NCBI GenBank assembly: GCA_002748705.1
Contig: PDSZ01000029.1
Location: forward strand, 1 to 15,804
Direction of reading: 5' to 3'
Length of the DNA stretch: 15,804 nt
From: Candidatus Fermentibacterota bacterium
GTDB taxonomy: Bacteria > Fermentibacterota > Fermentibacteria > Fermentibacterales > Fermentibacteraceae
Positions 8,369-15,257 of the stretch are shown one piece after another. A model generated the notes under the pieces. The model was given only the letters and a program-made list of their open reading frames with translations, did no database searches and was not told the DNA's origin. The number at the start of each line of letters is the position of its first letter. The first letter of the stretch is position 1. A program made the translations under genes and the position numbers.

Positions 8369-8532
8369 AGTGTCCTGTCATGCTTCGGATGTGGAGAGTA
8401 TGCGCAGTTATTATCTGTTCAGGAGAGGCGCAGGTGAGGGCGCATAGCCGGAGGCTATGTAACCGAGTCTGTAACGCTGCCTGGGCAGATAAGAACAAGC
8501 AGAATCCGTCATCTGAGGTTTGACAGGGCACT
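8369..8532. mobile_element. MITE-like fold-back element
   Basis: A 164-base segment with imperfect terminal inverted repeats. The left end AGTGTCCTGTCA matches the reverse complement of the right end TGACAGGGCACT at 11 of 12 positions. The similarity continues inwards: (T/C)TC(G/A)GATG, then GTT(a/c)TTATCTG, then CAGG. The repeats thus reach about 55 bases per side. The centre holds a perfect 7-bp hairpin, CATAGCC-GGA-GGCTATG (8443-8459). There is no room for a transposase; the 63-codon minus-strand ORF across it is a by-product. I see no clear target duplication and cannot name the parent IS family. Confidence 0.65.
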
Positions 8533-9022
8533 AAGTATGACGGCTTAATCTGCCTGTATGAAAACCTTGGATTATCAGGTTCAGTGCAGCAGGTCTTTTT
8601 TATTCGTACATATGTGATGGAGAAAACTGTCTACGAAATAAGACGGTGATATCTCAAAGCAAAATTCATAGAAACATTAGACGGAAAGTAAAACCTGTTC
8701 GCAGCATACATAAGTCCTGCTTAAGAATTCAGTTTCCACCGCTGCCAGGAAAGGATCAGCAGCTTTCAGGTTCGCAGTTCCTGCTTCAGAATTCGGCGCT
8801 CCAGTCAGGTGATGGATTCCCTGACAGTCATTCGATTAATCCCTTATCCGCCGCTGATACAGTTTTTCCTGACGAAGACCGGAAATGAATTTAAGAACCT
8901 CTGAAAGTGAAACCACAACAAGTTTGCCTGCAGTATCTCTGGATCCTTCGAATCAGGCCATTTACATTTCTATTCGTGATATTCCAGTCATATTATAGAA
9001 ATGTAATTTTGTTGAAGCGAAG
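8533..9022. other. Gene-poor region with possible gene remnants
   Basis: No intact gene is convincing. On the minus strand there are separate coding-looking scraps in different frames. One at 8952-8836 reads SRDTAGKLVVVSLSEVLKF and ends SGLRQEKLYQRRIRD. Another at 8711-8631 reads MYAANRFYFPSNVSMNFALR and ends YHRLIS. Together with the scrap left of the MITE they may be one decayed gene of unknown family. The 80-codon plus-strand ORF at 8646-8888 has no good ribosome binding site and no recognisable domain. Confidence 0.3.
8962..9006. repeat. Perfect 12-bp inverted repeat downstream of rdgB
   Basis: TTACATTTCTAT (8962-8973) and ATAGAAATGTAA (8995-9006) are exact reverse complements separated by 21 bases. 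The repeat lies 16 bases beyond the rdgB stop. In the rdgB direction it is not followed by a T-run, so it is not a classic terminator for that operon; a TTTT follows it on the plus strand. It could be an mRNA 3' hairpin, a weak terminator, or an operator. Confidence 0.6.
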
Positions 9023-9607
9023 TCATTTCAAAGCAGCAAGATAATCCATGAGGGCCCGAATGGCCCTTCCTCTGTGGGAAACACTGCTCTTTTCTTCCGG
9101 CGTGCATTCGGAAAAGGTGCAGCCCAGTTCAAATGAATAGAAGACAGGATCGTATCCGAAGCCGCTGTCACCTCTGTGTTTATCTGCTATTACTCCCTCT
9201 ACCCTGCCCTGAAAGATATGTTCATCACCCTGTGGTGTAACCATTGCTATAACAGTGCGGAAATGAGCCTTTCTCCTGTCTCCGTTCTCTCCCTTGAGCG
9301 CAGTAAGGAGCTTCTCGGTGTTGTCACTGTATGAGCACTTCTCTCCTGCATATCTTGCAGTATAAACCCCTGGAGCACCTCCCAGGGCCCATACGAACAG
9401 ACCTGTATCATCAGCTATGGCAGTTATTCCAGTGGCTTCTGCTGCTGACCTTGCCTTCAGAAGCGCGTTTTCCTCAAGAGTCAGCCCGGTTTCCTCAACA
9501 TCCCATTCAGGTATAAGTTCACCGATGGCAACTATGTCATGCTGATTCAGGAGCTTCCTGAGTTCTGTAAGTTTATCCGGATTGGCCGAGGCAAGAACAA
9601 GCTTCAT
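9023..9607 (-). CDS. rdgB: XTP/dITP diphosphatase (RdgB/HAM1 family)
   Basis: Hydrolyses non-canonical purine nucleotides (dITP, XTP) to monophosphates, keeping them out of DNA and RNA. The 194 residues match the family. Visible motifs: the N-terminal SANPDKLTEL (the S-x-N-x-x-K nucleotide site), ADDTGLFVWALGGAPGVYTARYAG (Asp catalytic region and glycine loop), GDSGFGYDPVF, and SHRGRAIRAL near the C-terminus. The ATG at 9607 overlaps the rph stop in a TGATG arrangement and has GGGG 4 bases upstream; the TTG at 9610 is less likely. The rph-rdgB pairing is widespread in bacteria. Confidence 0.95.
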   Translation of the reverse strand: MKLVLASANPDKLTELRKLLNQHDIVAIGELIPEWDVEETGLTLEENALLKARSAAEATGITAIADDTGLFVWALGGAPGVYTARYAGEKCSYSDNTEKLLTALKGENGDRRKAHFRTVIAMVTPQGDEHIFQGRVEGVIADKHRGDSGFGYDPVFYSFELGCTFSECTPEEKSSVSHRGRAIRALMDYLAALK

Positions 9608-10341
9608 CAATCCCCTGCTGCATCTTTAAGGGCTGGAATAACCAGTTCTCTGATGGCTTCAATTGCATCGGAAGCCATCTTGAAGACAGTTGCATGATCC
9701 ACAGGATCGTCTTCCGCTGATGCCTGAATCTCAATGAGCTTGCCATCTTCCGCTGCAACAATGTTCATATCCATGTCAGCTTTACTGTCCTCTTCATAGC
9801 ATAGATCCAGAAGCGGAACACCTTTCACAACTCCAAGGCTCAAAGCTCCCAGATACTGCTTCCAGGGGTCTTTTTCCAGCTGCCCTGAAGAAAGAAGCCT
9901 CAGAAGTGCAAGCCTTAGCGCCACAACACTTCCTGCAATGCTGGCTACCCTTGTTCCACCGTCTGCAACAAGCACATCACAGTCTATGGTCACTGTTTTA
10001 TCCGGCATGTATGACATGTTCACACACTGCCTGAGACAGCGGCCTATAAGCCTCTGAATCTCCTGACTTCTGCCCTTTATGCCGTTACCGGTTCTGTCCC
10101 GTCGAATTCGTTTGTCGCCGCTACCGGGAAGCATGTCATACTCTGCTGTTACCCAGCCCCTGCCTTTGCCCCGCAGAAACAGAGGAACCTTGTACTCTAC
10201 TGATGCGGAACAGATTACTCTGTTTTCACCCCATGATACAAGAACACTTCCGTGGGGACCTGGCTGGTATCCGGTTTCAATAGAAAGGTCTCTAAGGTGT
10301 TCCGGTTTTCTGCCGTCGATTCTCAAGTTGTTTTCAGTCAT
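9607..10341 (-). CDS. rph: Ribonuclease PH
   Basis: Phosphate-dependent 3'-to-5' exoribonuclease that trims tRNA 3' ends. The start at ATG 10341 (MTENNLRIDGRKPEHLR) has GGA about 6 bases upstream; a TTG at 10356 is possible but inferior. It gives 244 residues, the normal length. Family blocks: GRKPEHLR, TAEYDMLPGSGDKR, GRSQEIQRLIGRCLR, DCDVLVADGGTR, and LDLCYEEDSKADMDMN with the two catalytic-site Asp. The block usually read as QGTAEG is here IQASAED, an unusual variation. Stop and start overlap with rdgB; it lies 16 bases after the GerM-like gene. Confidence 0.95.
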   Translation of the reverse strand: MTENNLRIDGRKPEHLRDLSIETGYQPGPHGSVLVSWGENRVICSASVEYKVPLFLRGKGRGWVTAEYDMLPGSGDKRIRRDRTGNGIKGRSQEIQRLIGRCLRQCVNMSYMPDKTVTIDCDVLVADGGTRVASIAGSVVALRLALLRLLSSGQLEKDPWKQYLGALSLGVVKGVPLLDLCYEEDSKADMDMNIVAAEDGKLIEIQASAEDDPVDHATVFKMASDAIEAIRELVIPALKDAAGD

Positions 10342-10357
10342 TTCAGTTCCGTTCAAA

Positions 10358-10969
10358 TCAGTTTACAGGAATGCCTCTAAGTGAGATTCCATCTTCATAT
10401 CCGCTGACAAGTTCACCGGCGACAAAGGGGAACATTCTTGTATAGGAAATGAATCTTCCCTCAATTGTTTCAGCAACGCCGTCCCAGTCCGGTGAAACAG
10501 GAAAATCAATAAAGCATGTATCTCTGCTGGTGAACCCCCATACCCTGTCGATATCAGTGGAAACAAAACCGGCATTCTCCGCCCACAGTTCCATGAGCAG
10601 CTGCAGTTCAGTTGCTCTTCCGGAGTTATCCGGCGCTGCAGGAAGGGAATCTATTACCGGAGAACCTTCTGAATTGATATAAAGTGAGCAAGGAGTGGTC
10701 TCCCAGCCTGGAGTCCACACTGAAGACACTGTCTCTGTGGTCTGTACCGGTTCGTATGAGGGCATTTCAGGCACCTCATAATCATCAATATCTGCTGTGC
10801 TGTCAACAACAGTCGCAGTGCTGTCAGGGTCAATGCCCATTTTTCGGTTCAGAGCATCCATTGCAAGTTTTGCAATAAAACCGAATACCACTGCAACAGC
10901 CACAACAATAACCAGCGATCTTACCATTTTGGCCTTTGTAAGGCCGCTTTTCTTCTTCGCTGCTGTCAC
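10358..10969 (-). CDS. Membrane-anchored GerM-like protein
   Basis: A 203-residue protein with a basic N-terminus, one membrane helix (about 16-36), an acidic and Ser/Thr/Pro-rich linker (about 45-92) and a globular C-terminal part (about 93-203). The pattern of that part (CSLYINSEG, ELQLLMELW, VWGFTSRDTCFIDF, SYTRMFPFVAG, GISLRGI) resembles the GerM domain found in cell-envelope and sporulation proteins. The match is by eye and weak in places. Context supports it: an amidase lies upstream, and rph-rdgB follow as they follow gerM in Bacillus. The GTG start overlaps the amidase stop (GTGA). A role with the amidase at the cell wall is inferred; sporulation is not implied. Confidence 0.5.
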   Translation of the reverse strand: MTAAKKKSGLTKAKMVRSLVIVVAVAVVFGFIAKLAMDALNRKMGIDPDSTATVVDSTADIDDYEVPEMPSYEPVQTTETVSSVWTPGWETTPCSLYINSEGSPVIDSLPAAPDNSGRATELQLLMELWAENAGFVSTDIDRVWGFTSRDTCFIDFPVSPDWDGVAETIEGRFISYTRMFPFVAGELVSGYEDGISLRGIPVN

Positions 10970-12081
10970 TGAATCTCCCTTTCAGCATAGTTCACTATGG
11001 ACTCAACAATAGCCTGTGCAGCCCTGAAACGAAAGTCGAGGGAAAGCAGATTCTGCTCCTCTGCCCTGTTGGTGATAAAAGCAACCTCAATGAGCACTGC
11101 AGGCATATAGGCTCCTCTGAGCACGAAAAAACCCGCTCTCTTCACCCCTCTGTTCCTGTTGGCGGGAAAGCTGGTTCTGAAGCTGTCCTGAACCACCCCT
11201 GCCAGAAAACTTGACTGATTCTGAAAAACCGACTGAGCCATATCAGCCAGAAGGAACGAAAGGGGATCATCAGGAACCGATGGAACATCATCAAGTGCCA
11301 GCACATCATTCTCAAGCATCTCAACTGCCCTTGCGTCATCGGTACGGGCTCTGGAAAGAAAATAGGTTTCAAAACCGTTGGCTTCCCTGTTCTCTGCAGC
11401 ATTGCAGTGAATGCTTACAAAAAGGTCTGCCTTGCTTCTGTTGGCAAGCCTGGTTCTTGCCCCCAGGGACACATACTCATCTGTGGTTCTTGTAAGAACA
11501 ACTCTCAGTTCAGGCATTCTTATCTGAAGAAGATCTCTTACCATCAGGGCTATCTCAAGGGTTCTGTCTTTCTCGCAGGTGCCTGAAGGGCCCATAGCCC
11601 CTGGATCCCTTCCTCCGTGCCCAGGATCAATAACGATGGTATCAAAATCCACCAGCCACGGCGAAGTGGAGCCGCTTTCAAAGGCGGCATATACAAGAGA
11701 ATCCGACCAGAGAGCTGTATCAGGCCGGGCAGGAGGAGCCTGCCACGAGACCTCAGGCAACTGGAAAGCATCAGGGCTTCTTCCAAAAAGAAGCAGCGAG
11801 AGCGAGTCGCCGCTGAGAGCCCAATCCACCGAAGTGACAAGGGTGTCGAACACAGCAGTGAATCCGCTTTCACAGGAATCTAACCCCAGAAGCCATACAG
11901 GCAGTTCCTCTCCGGTTATTTCAACTGCCTCACCTGTAAGGACTGTTACTGTTCTGCCTGAAGCAGATACCTGAGGAGAAAGCCTGCTGCTTCCCACAAC
12001 CTGAAGAACTATGCCATCATGCCTTGAATAGAGCCCAAGTGTTGCTGCGTATATGGAAATGGTAAGAAAAACTTCTCTCAT
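10966..12081 (-). CDS. N-acetylmuramoyl-L-alanine amidase (Amidase_3)
   Basis: Zinc-dependent cell-wall hydrolase that cleaves the stem peptide from N-acetylmuramic acid, typically during daughter-cell separation. It has 371 residues with an N-terminal hydrophobic export signal (about 1-18). Residues 25-145 form a domain in the position of the AMIN domain, not clearly recognisable. The catalytic domain runs from about 148 to 368, with Zn ligands His155 (IDPGHGG), Glu170 (CEKDRTLEIA) and His225 (SIHCNA), and catalytic Glu332 (VLIEVAFITN). The insertion at about 237-300 (SRARTDDARAVEMLENDV...) is at the place of the autoinhibitory helix in AmiB/AmiC-type enzymes. The start overlaps the smpB stop (ATGA), and the GerM-like gene overlaps its end. 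Confidence 0.92.
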   Translation of the reverse strand: MREVFLTISIYAATLGLYSRHDGIVLQVVGSSRLSPQVSASGRTVTVLTGEAVEITGEELPVWLLGLDSCESGFTAVFDTLVTSVDWALSGDSLSLLLFGRSPDAFQLPEVSWQAPPARPDTALWSDSLVYAAFESGSTSPWLVDFDTIVIDPGHGGRDPGAMGPSGTCEKDRTLEIALMVRDLLQIRMPELRVVLTRTTDEYVSLGARTRLANRSKADLFVSIHCNAAENREANGFETYFLSRARTDDARAVEMLENDVLALDDVPSVPDDPLSFLLADMAQSVFQNQSSFLAGVVQDSFRTSFPANRNRGVKRAGFFVLRGAYMPAVLIEVAFITNRAEEQNLLSLDFRFRAAQAIVESIVNYAEREIQ

Positions 12082-12548
12082 TGTTCCCTCAGAGAGTGTT
12101 TCATTGCTGCTTCAATCCGCCGTCTGGATTCCCTGTCGGCAATGTCAGCCCGTTTGTCATGGTGGCTTTTGCCTCTGCAGAGCCCTATCTGTGCCTTTGC
12201 CTTTCCCCCTGGGCTTATGTGTACATCCAGAGCTATCAGGGTTATGCCCTTCTCCTCCACCTTGCGCTTTATCTTTCTGAGTTCGCGTCTGTGGGCAAGG
12301 AGTTTTCGTTCCCTGTCAGGGTCATGGTTATCCCGCGCCTCCGGATACTCAGCGATATGTGACCCTCGAAGCCATAATTCATTGTTATGGTCAAACTGGG
12401 CATATGCCCCTGCAATGCTCACCTTTCCAGCCCTTATTGATTTTATCTCACTGCCCTTCAGAACAAGGCCCATCTCTATGGTTTCAAGTATGTGATAATC
12501 GTGTCTGGCCCGGCGGTTACGGGCTTTGACATCCCCTTTTTCACCCAT
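12078..12548 (-). CDS. smpB: SsrA-binding protein SmpB
   Basis: Binds tmRNA and brings it to stalled ribosomes for trans-translation. The start at 12548 (MGEKGDVKARNRRARHDYHI) has AAGGA 5 bases upstream. The frame is open to 12629, but the extra 27 residues are not part of SmpB. The 156 residues match the family. Hallmarks: NRRARHDYHILETIEMGLVL, KGSEIKSIRAGK, YAQFDHNNELWL, and the basic C-terminal tail (GKSHHDKRADIADRESRRR) that enters the empty mRNA channel. It is the first gene of the operon and transcribed away from the tRNA gene. A TATATT at 12578-12573 is a candidate -10 box, with a poor -35. No tmRNA gene is in the window. Confidence 0.96.
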   Translation of the reverse strand: MGEKGDVKARNRRARHDYHILETIEMGLVLKGSEIKSIRAGKVSIAGAYAQFDHNNELWLRGSHIAEYPEARDNHDPDRERKLLAHRRELRKIKRKVEEKGITLIALDVHISPGGKAKAQIGLCRGKSHHDKRADIADRESRRRIEAAMKHSLREQ

Positions 12549-12588
12549 GGGTATCCTTTCTTTCTCAAGGCAAATATAGCAGGGGGGA

Positions 12589-12616
12589 TTGACTTCTGCA
12601 CGGGTTTTAACATAAT
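12589..12616 (+). promoter_or_regulatory. Promoter of the tRNA-Leu gene
   Basis: TTGACT (12589-12594, 5 of 6), a 16-base spacer, then CATAAT (12611-12616, 5 of 6). Transcription would start near 12623, leaving a short 5' leader of about 12 bases before the mature tRNA. It is divergent from smpB. Confidence 0.65.
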
Positions 12617-12634
12617 TTCGCCAGCACAAACAGT

Positions 12635-12721
12635 GCCGTGGTGGCGGAATTGGCAGACGCGCCAGGTTCAGGACCTGGTGAGGGCAACCTTGTGGGGGTT
12701 CAAGTCCCCCCCACGGTACCA
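12635..12721 (+). tRNA. tRNA-Leu (anticodon CAG)
   Basis: An 87-base type II tRNA. The acceptor stem GCCGTGG pairs with CCACGGT (one G-U at the end), the discriminator is A as expected for Leu, and the CCA end is encoded. The anticodon stem CCAGG/CCTGG encloses the loop TTCAGGA with anticodon CAG, reading CUG. It has a long variable arm (GAGGGCAACCTT region) and a T-arm GGGGG-TTCAAGT-CCCCC. An ORF starting at 12638 runs through the tRNA and is an artefact of this sequence. Confidence 0.97.
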
Positions 12722-12757
12722 GGGGGTCGCAGCGAAAGTTGCGGCCCTTTCTCTATA
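12722..12757 (+). terminator. Terminator after tRNA-Leu
   Basis: GGGTCGCAGC (12724-12733), GAAA tetraloop, GTTGCGGCCC (12738-12747): a 10-bp stem with two G-U pairs and a GNRA loop, followed by TTTCTCT. The T-run is imperfect. It begins two bases after the tRNA 3' end and would separate the tRNA transcript from the downstream acetyltransferase. Confidence 0.65.
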
Positions 12758-12790
12758 TTAGCCTTGACAACTATCCATGAAGGGATCTTT

Positions 12791-14020
12791 ATGAGGGGAA
12801 TACCGTTTGAGAGAGAAAAGCACTTCAAGGATTGCCTGTTAACCTGGAAAGATGCATGGTGGCATCGGGAAGGCCATGAGGAAGCTGAAGCTGAGTTTAT
12901 GGAAGCAGGGGATGCACTTGTGGGAGAGCAGGATGGAAAAGCTGTTGCCCTTGCACTCTCCTGTGGTGGAAGCTTTCACCACCGTGACCACAAAGAAGAA
13001 CTGGAGATCTGCATAATCTCTGGTATAACAACAGCTTTTCATGGAAGAAAGTCAGGCTTTGCAGGAACCCTTACAGCTGAACTGCTTGCACGGAGCGCAG
13101 AACAGGGTTCAGCTCTTGCAGGGCTGTCAATGTTCGAACAGGGTTTCTACAACAGGCTTGGGTTTGGTAATATGCCCGACAGGAACGAAACCATGCTCAG
13201 ACCTTCAGACATTTTAACAGCAGGTAAAATTTCATCGCCTCCTGTGCGCCTTGGCCCTGATGACTGGAAAGAGATCCATGCCTGCCGTGCAGAAAGGTAC
13301 AAGTGTCACGGCTCGTTAACAGGCCATCCATTGATGACCAGGCTTGAGATGGGCCGGCAATCTTTCGTCCTTGGTTTCAGAAATTCTCAGGGCAGACTGA
13401 CCCATCATGTACAAATAGGAAAAATCATAGGTGAGAATGGTCCGGCGTTCACAGGCTGGATGGCATTCTCAACACCGGAGCAGTTCCGTGAACTGATGCT
13501 TCTGATAAAATCTCTGGGGGACCAGATTGATATGATCAGAATAACGGAGTTGCCTGGCATCTCCCTTCAGACCATACTGCGCAAACCCATTCTCTTCGCA
13601 AGAGAGACACGGAAGTATCCAGGCAGAGAAAATGGTGCAAGGAATCATTCCTGGACACAGTGCAGAATACTGAATCTGAAAAAATGTATCAATGGAATGA
13701 CTTGCCCGGGACCTGAGGTTTCCTTCAACCTGTCCCTCAACGACCCTGTGGAAAAGTTCCTTGATGATTCGTTCACCTGGAAAGGATGTACAGGTGAATA
13801 CACAGTAAACTTCTCAGAGAATTCCTCTGTTGAAAATGGTCATACGCCGGGACTTGAGTGTCTGTCCTGTTCAGTGGGCACATTCACCAGACTGTGGAAC
13901 GGAAGCTCTACAGCCTCTAACCTGAGATACACCGACACGGTCAAAGGTAGTTCAAATCTGCTTAAAGCACTGGACAGATGCCTGCTTCTCCCTGAACCTG
14001 ACTACGACTGGGAGCTGTAA
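12791..14020 (+). CDS. Eis-like GNAT-family N-acetyltransferase
   Basis: Probable acetyl-CoA-dependent acetyltransferase of the Eis type (two GNAT domains plus a sterol-carrier-like C-terminal domain). The start at 12791 (MRGIPFEREK) has a GGGA about 5 bases upstream. The frame is open into the tRNA from 12638, but that extension is tRNA sequence. It has 409 residues, close to the about 400 of Eis. N-terminal GNAT: ICIISGITTAFHGRKSGFAG (about 73-92), a diverged version of the acetyl-CoA loop, and GFYNRLGFG (118-126), whose Tyr120 matches the proposed general acid of Eis. The last 120 residues have the sterol-carrier pattern (CRILNLKKCI, LSCSVGTFTRLWNG). Eis proteins use the C-terminal carboxylate in catalysis; here the last residue is Leu. 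The substrate (amine, lysine or other) is unknown. Confidence 0.75.
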   Translation: MRGIPFEREKHFKDCLLTWKDAWWHREGHEEAEAEFMEAGDALVGEQDGKAVALALSCGGSFHHRDHKEELEICIISGITTAFHGRKSGFAGTLTAELLARSAEQGSALAGLSMFEQGFYNRLGFGNMPDRNETMLRPSDILTAGKISSPPVRLGPDDWKEIHACRAERYKCHGSLTGHPLMTRLEMGRQSFVLGFRNSQGRLTHHVQIGKIIGENGPAFTGWMAFSTPEQFRELMLLIKSLGDQIDMIRITELPGISLQTILRKPILFARETRKYPGRENGARNHSWTQCRILNLKKCINGMTCPGPEVSFNLSLNDPVEKFLDDSFTWKGCTGEYTVNFSENSSVENGHTPGLECLSCSVGTFTRLWNGSSTASNLRYTDTVKGSSNLLKALDRCLLLPEPDYDWEL

Positions 14021-14568
14021 AGGGGTAGAAGACCATCAGCCTTGAGTTTTTCCACTGTGGGATTTGAAGTATCCCTTCCGGAAAGAACAGGTGACTGCAC
14101 TTCCCAGCAAATGCTGAGAAGAGGATCATCCCAGGCCACCCCCTGCTCATCACTGCCGTTGTAGAATCTGTCAACTGCGTACATGAGAATCATATCCGAC
14201 AGTGCGCAGAAGCCGTGAGCAACACCGGGAGGTATGAGGAGACAACTGTTGCCGTCTCCGGAAAACCTGAATACATCAACCTGCATAAAGGTGGGAGAAC
14301 CCTGCCTCAGGTCAGCAAGAGCACACTGCATCTCTCCTGCTGCAGGAATCCACCAGTCATGCTGCCTGTGATGGAAGTGAAGCCCTCTCAGCGAGCCTTT
14401 GGTGGATTTTGAAAGGTTAAGCTGAATTTCCTTCTGATAGTTACAGCCTTCTGCCCAGGAGCTTCTGAAGACTTCTGTGAAACTCCCTCTTGGGTCAGTA
14501 AATGTTCTGGTTTTCTTCAGAACAACCCCTTTGATTCCTCTGCCCTGTTCTGTAATATTGGCTGACAT
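14002..14568 (-). CDS. dTDP-4-dehydrorhamnose 3,5-epimerase-like protein (RmlC family)
   Basis: Cupin-fold sugar-nucleotide epimerase of 188 residues, the normal length. Family features: TDPRGSFTEVFR, LRGLHFH with catalytic His64, IPPGVAHGFCALSD, a Tyr in DRFYN, and WDDPLLSICW. The strand after His64, usually Q-x-K-L-V with a Gly and an Asp, reads HDWWIPAAGEMQCALADLR, so the substrate pocket may differ. No other rml genes (RmlA, B, D) are near, so the pathway is not shown; it could supply dTDP-rhamnose for surface polysaccharide or be a related epimerase. Its last 19 bases overlap the acetyltransferase end tail to tail. AAAGG lies 6 bases upstream of its ATG. Confidence 0.85.
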   Translation of the reverse strand: MSANITEQGRGIKGVVLKKTRTFTDPRGSFTEVFRSSWAEGCNYQKEIQLNLSKSTKGSLRGLHFHHRQHDWWIPAAGEMQCALADLRQGSPTFMQVDVFRFSGDGNSCLLIPPGVAHGFCALSDMILMYAVDRFYNGSDEQGVAWDDPLLSICWEVQSPVLSGRDTSNPTVEKLKADGLLPLYSSQS

Positions 14569-14621
14569 ATTTGCCTTTCGGTCTGGAAGTAATAGAAATT
14601 ATAGCAAAAGGAGCGAAAAGA

Positions 14622-15257
14622 ATGAACAGGGCTGAAAGAGCCAAAATCATACTTAAGGAACTGGCAGAGCTTTACCCTGATGCTGAATGTGCTCTTAAAT
14701 ATCAGGGGATTCCTGAAAGGCTTGTAATCGCAACCATCCTTTCAGCGCAGACAACTGATGCAGCGGTTAACAAGGCCACTCCAGGGTTATGGAAAAAGTA
14801 CCCTGACATGGAACATCTTGCTGCAGCCAGCCATAAAGATGTGGAAGAGCTTCTCAAGACCATCGGCCTTTTCAGAAACAAGACTAAATCAATAATAAAG
14901 GCTGCTGCATTCATGGTTGAAAACGGTCTTCCTGATACAATAGAAGCACTGGTGAAAATACCTGGCGTTGGAAGAAAAACAGCTAATGTGATACTGGGAG
15001 AAGTGTTCGGAAAACCTGCGATAACAGTTGATACACATATGAAAAGGCTCTCAGCCAGACTGGATCTGACAGGAAACACCAATCCTGACAAGATAGAAAT
15101 TGATCTGAAAAAGCTCATCCCTGCCGAAGAGCAAACAATGTTCAGCCACAGAATTATAACCCATGGCCGTCAGGTCTGTAACGCCAGAAAGCCCCGCTGC
15201 GCAATCTGTCCTCTGACTCAGGTATGTCTCTGGCACAAAAAGAATAGTGAGCTTTAA
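14622..15257 (+). CDS. nth: Endonuclease III (DNA glycosylase/AP lyase)
   Basis: Removes oxidised pyrimidines from DNA and nicks the abasic site in base-excision repair. The start at 14622 (MNRAERAKII) has AAGGAG 8 bases upstream and gives 211 residues, exactly the E. coli Nth length; the open frame from 14571 is unused. The helix-hairpin-helix PGVGRKTANV carries catalytic Lys119, and VDTHMKR carries Asp137. The 4Fe-4S cluster ligands C186, C193, C196 and C202 have the canonical 6-2-5 spacing. It is divergent from the RmlC-like gene across 53 bases, where no strong promoter stands out. Confidence 0.96.
   Translation: MNRAERAKIILKELAELYPDAECALKYQGIPERLVIATILSAQTTDAAVNKATPGLWKKYPDMEHLAAASHKDVEELLKTIGLFRNKTKSIIKAAAFMVENGLPDTIEALVKIPGVGRKTANVILGEVFGKPAITVDTHMKRLSARLDLTGNTNPDKIEIDLKKLIPAEEQTMFSHRIITHGRQVCNARKPRCAICPLTQVCLWHKKNSEL

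Noticed and set aside
8421..8481. Riboswitch or structured ncRNA around the CATAGCC hairpin
   Set aside because: The hairpin is the centre of the symmetrical fold-back element and does not match a riboswitch pattern I know; there is no gene placed to be controlled by it.
8340..8531. 63-codon minus-strand ORF (MPCQTSDDGFC...)
   Set aside because: It lies within the MITE-like element almost from end to end and has no recognisable domain; it is best explained as an open frame in the repeat.
8646..8888. 80-codon plus-strand ORF between the MITE and rdgB
   Set aside because: No ribosome binding site and no family-like pattern; minus-strand frames in the same place look more protein-like.
12638..12790. 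Long N-terminal extension of the acetyltransferase (MVAELADAPGSGPG...) starting inside the tRNA gene
   Set aside because: This peptide is translated tRNA-Leu sequence followed by its terminator. The ATG at 12791 has its own ribosome binding site and begins the family-like sequence.
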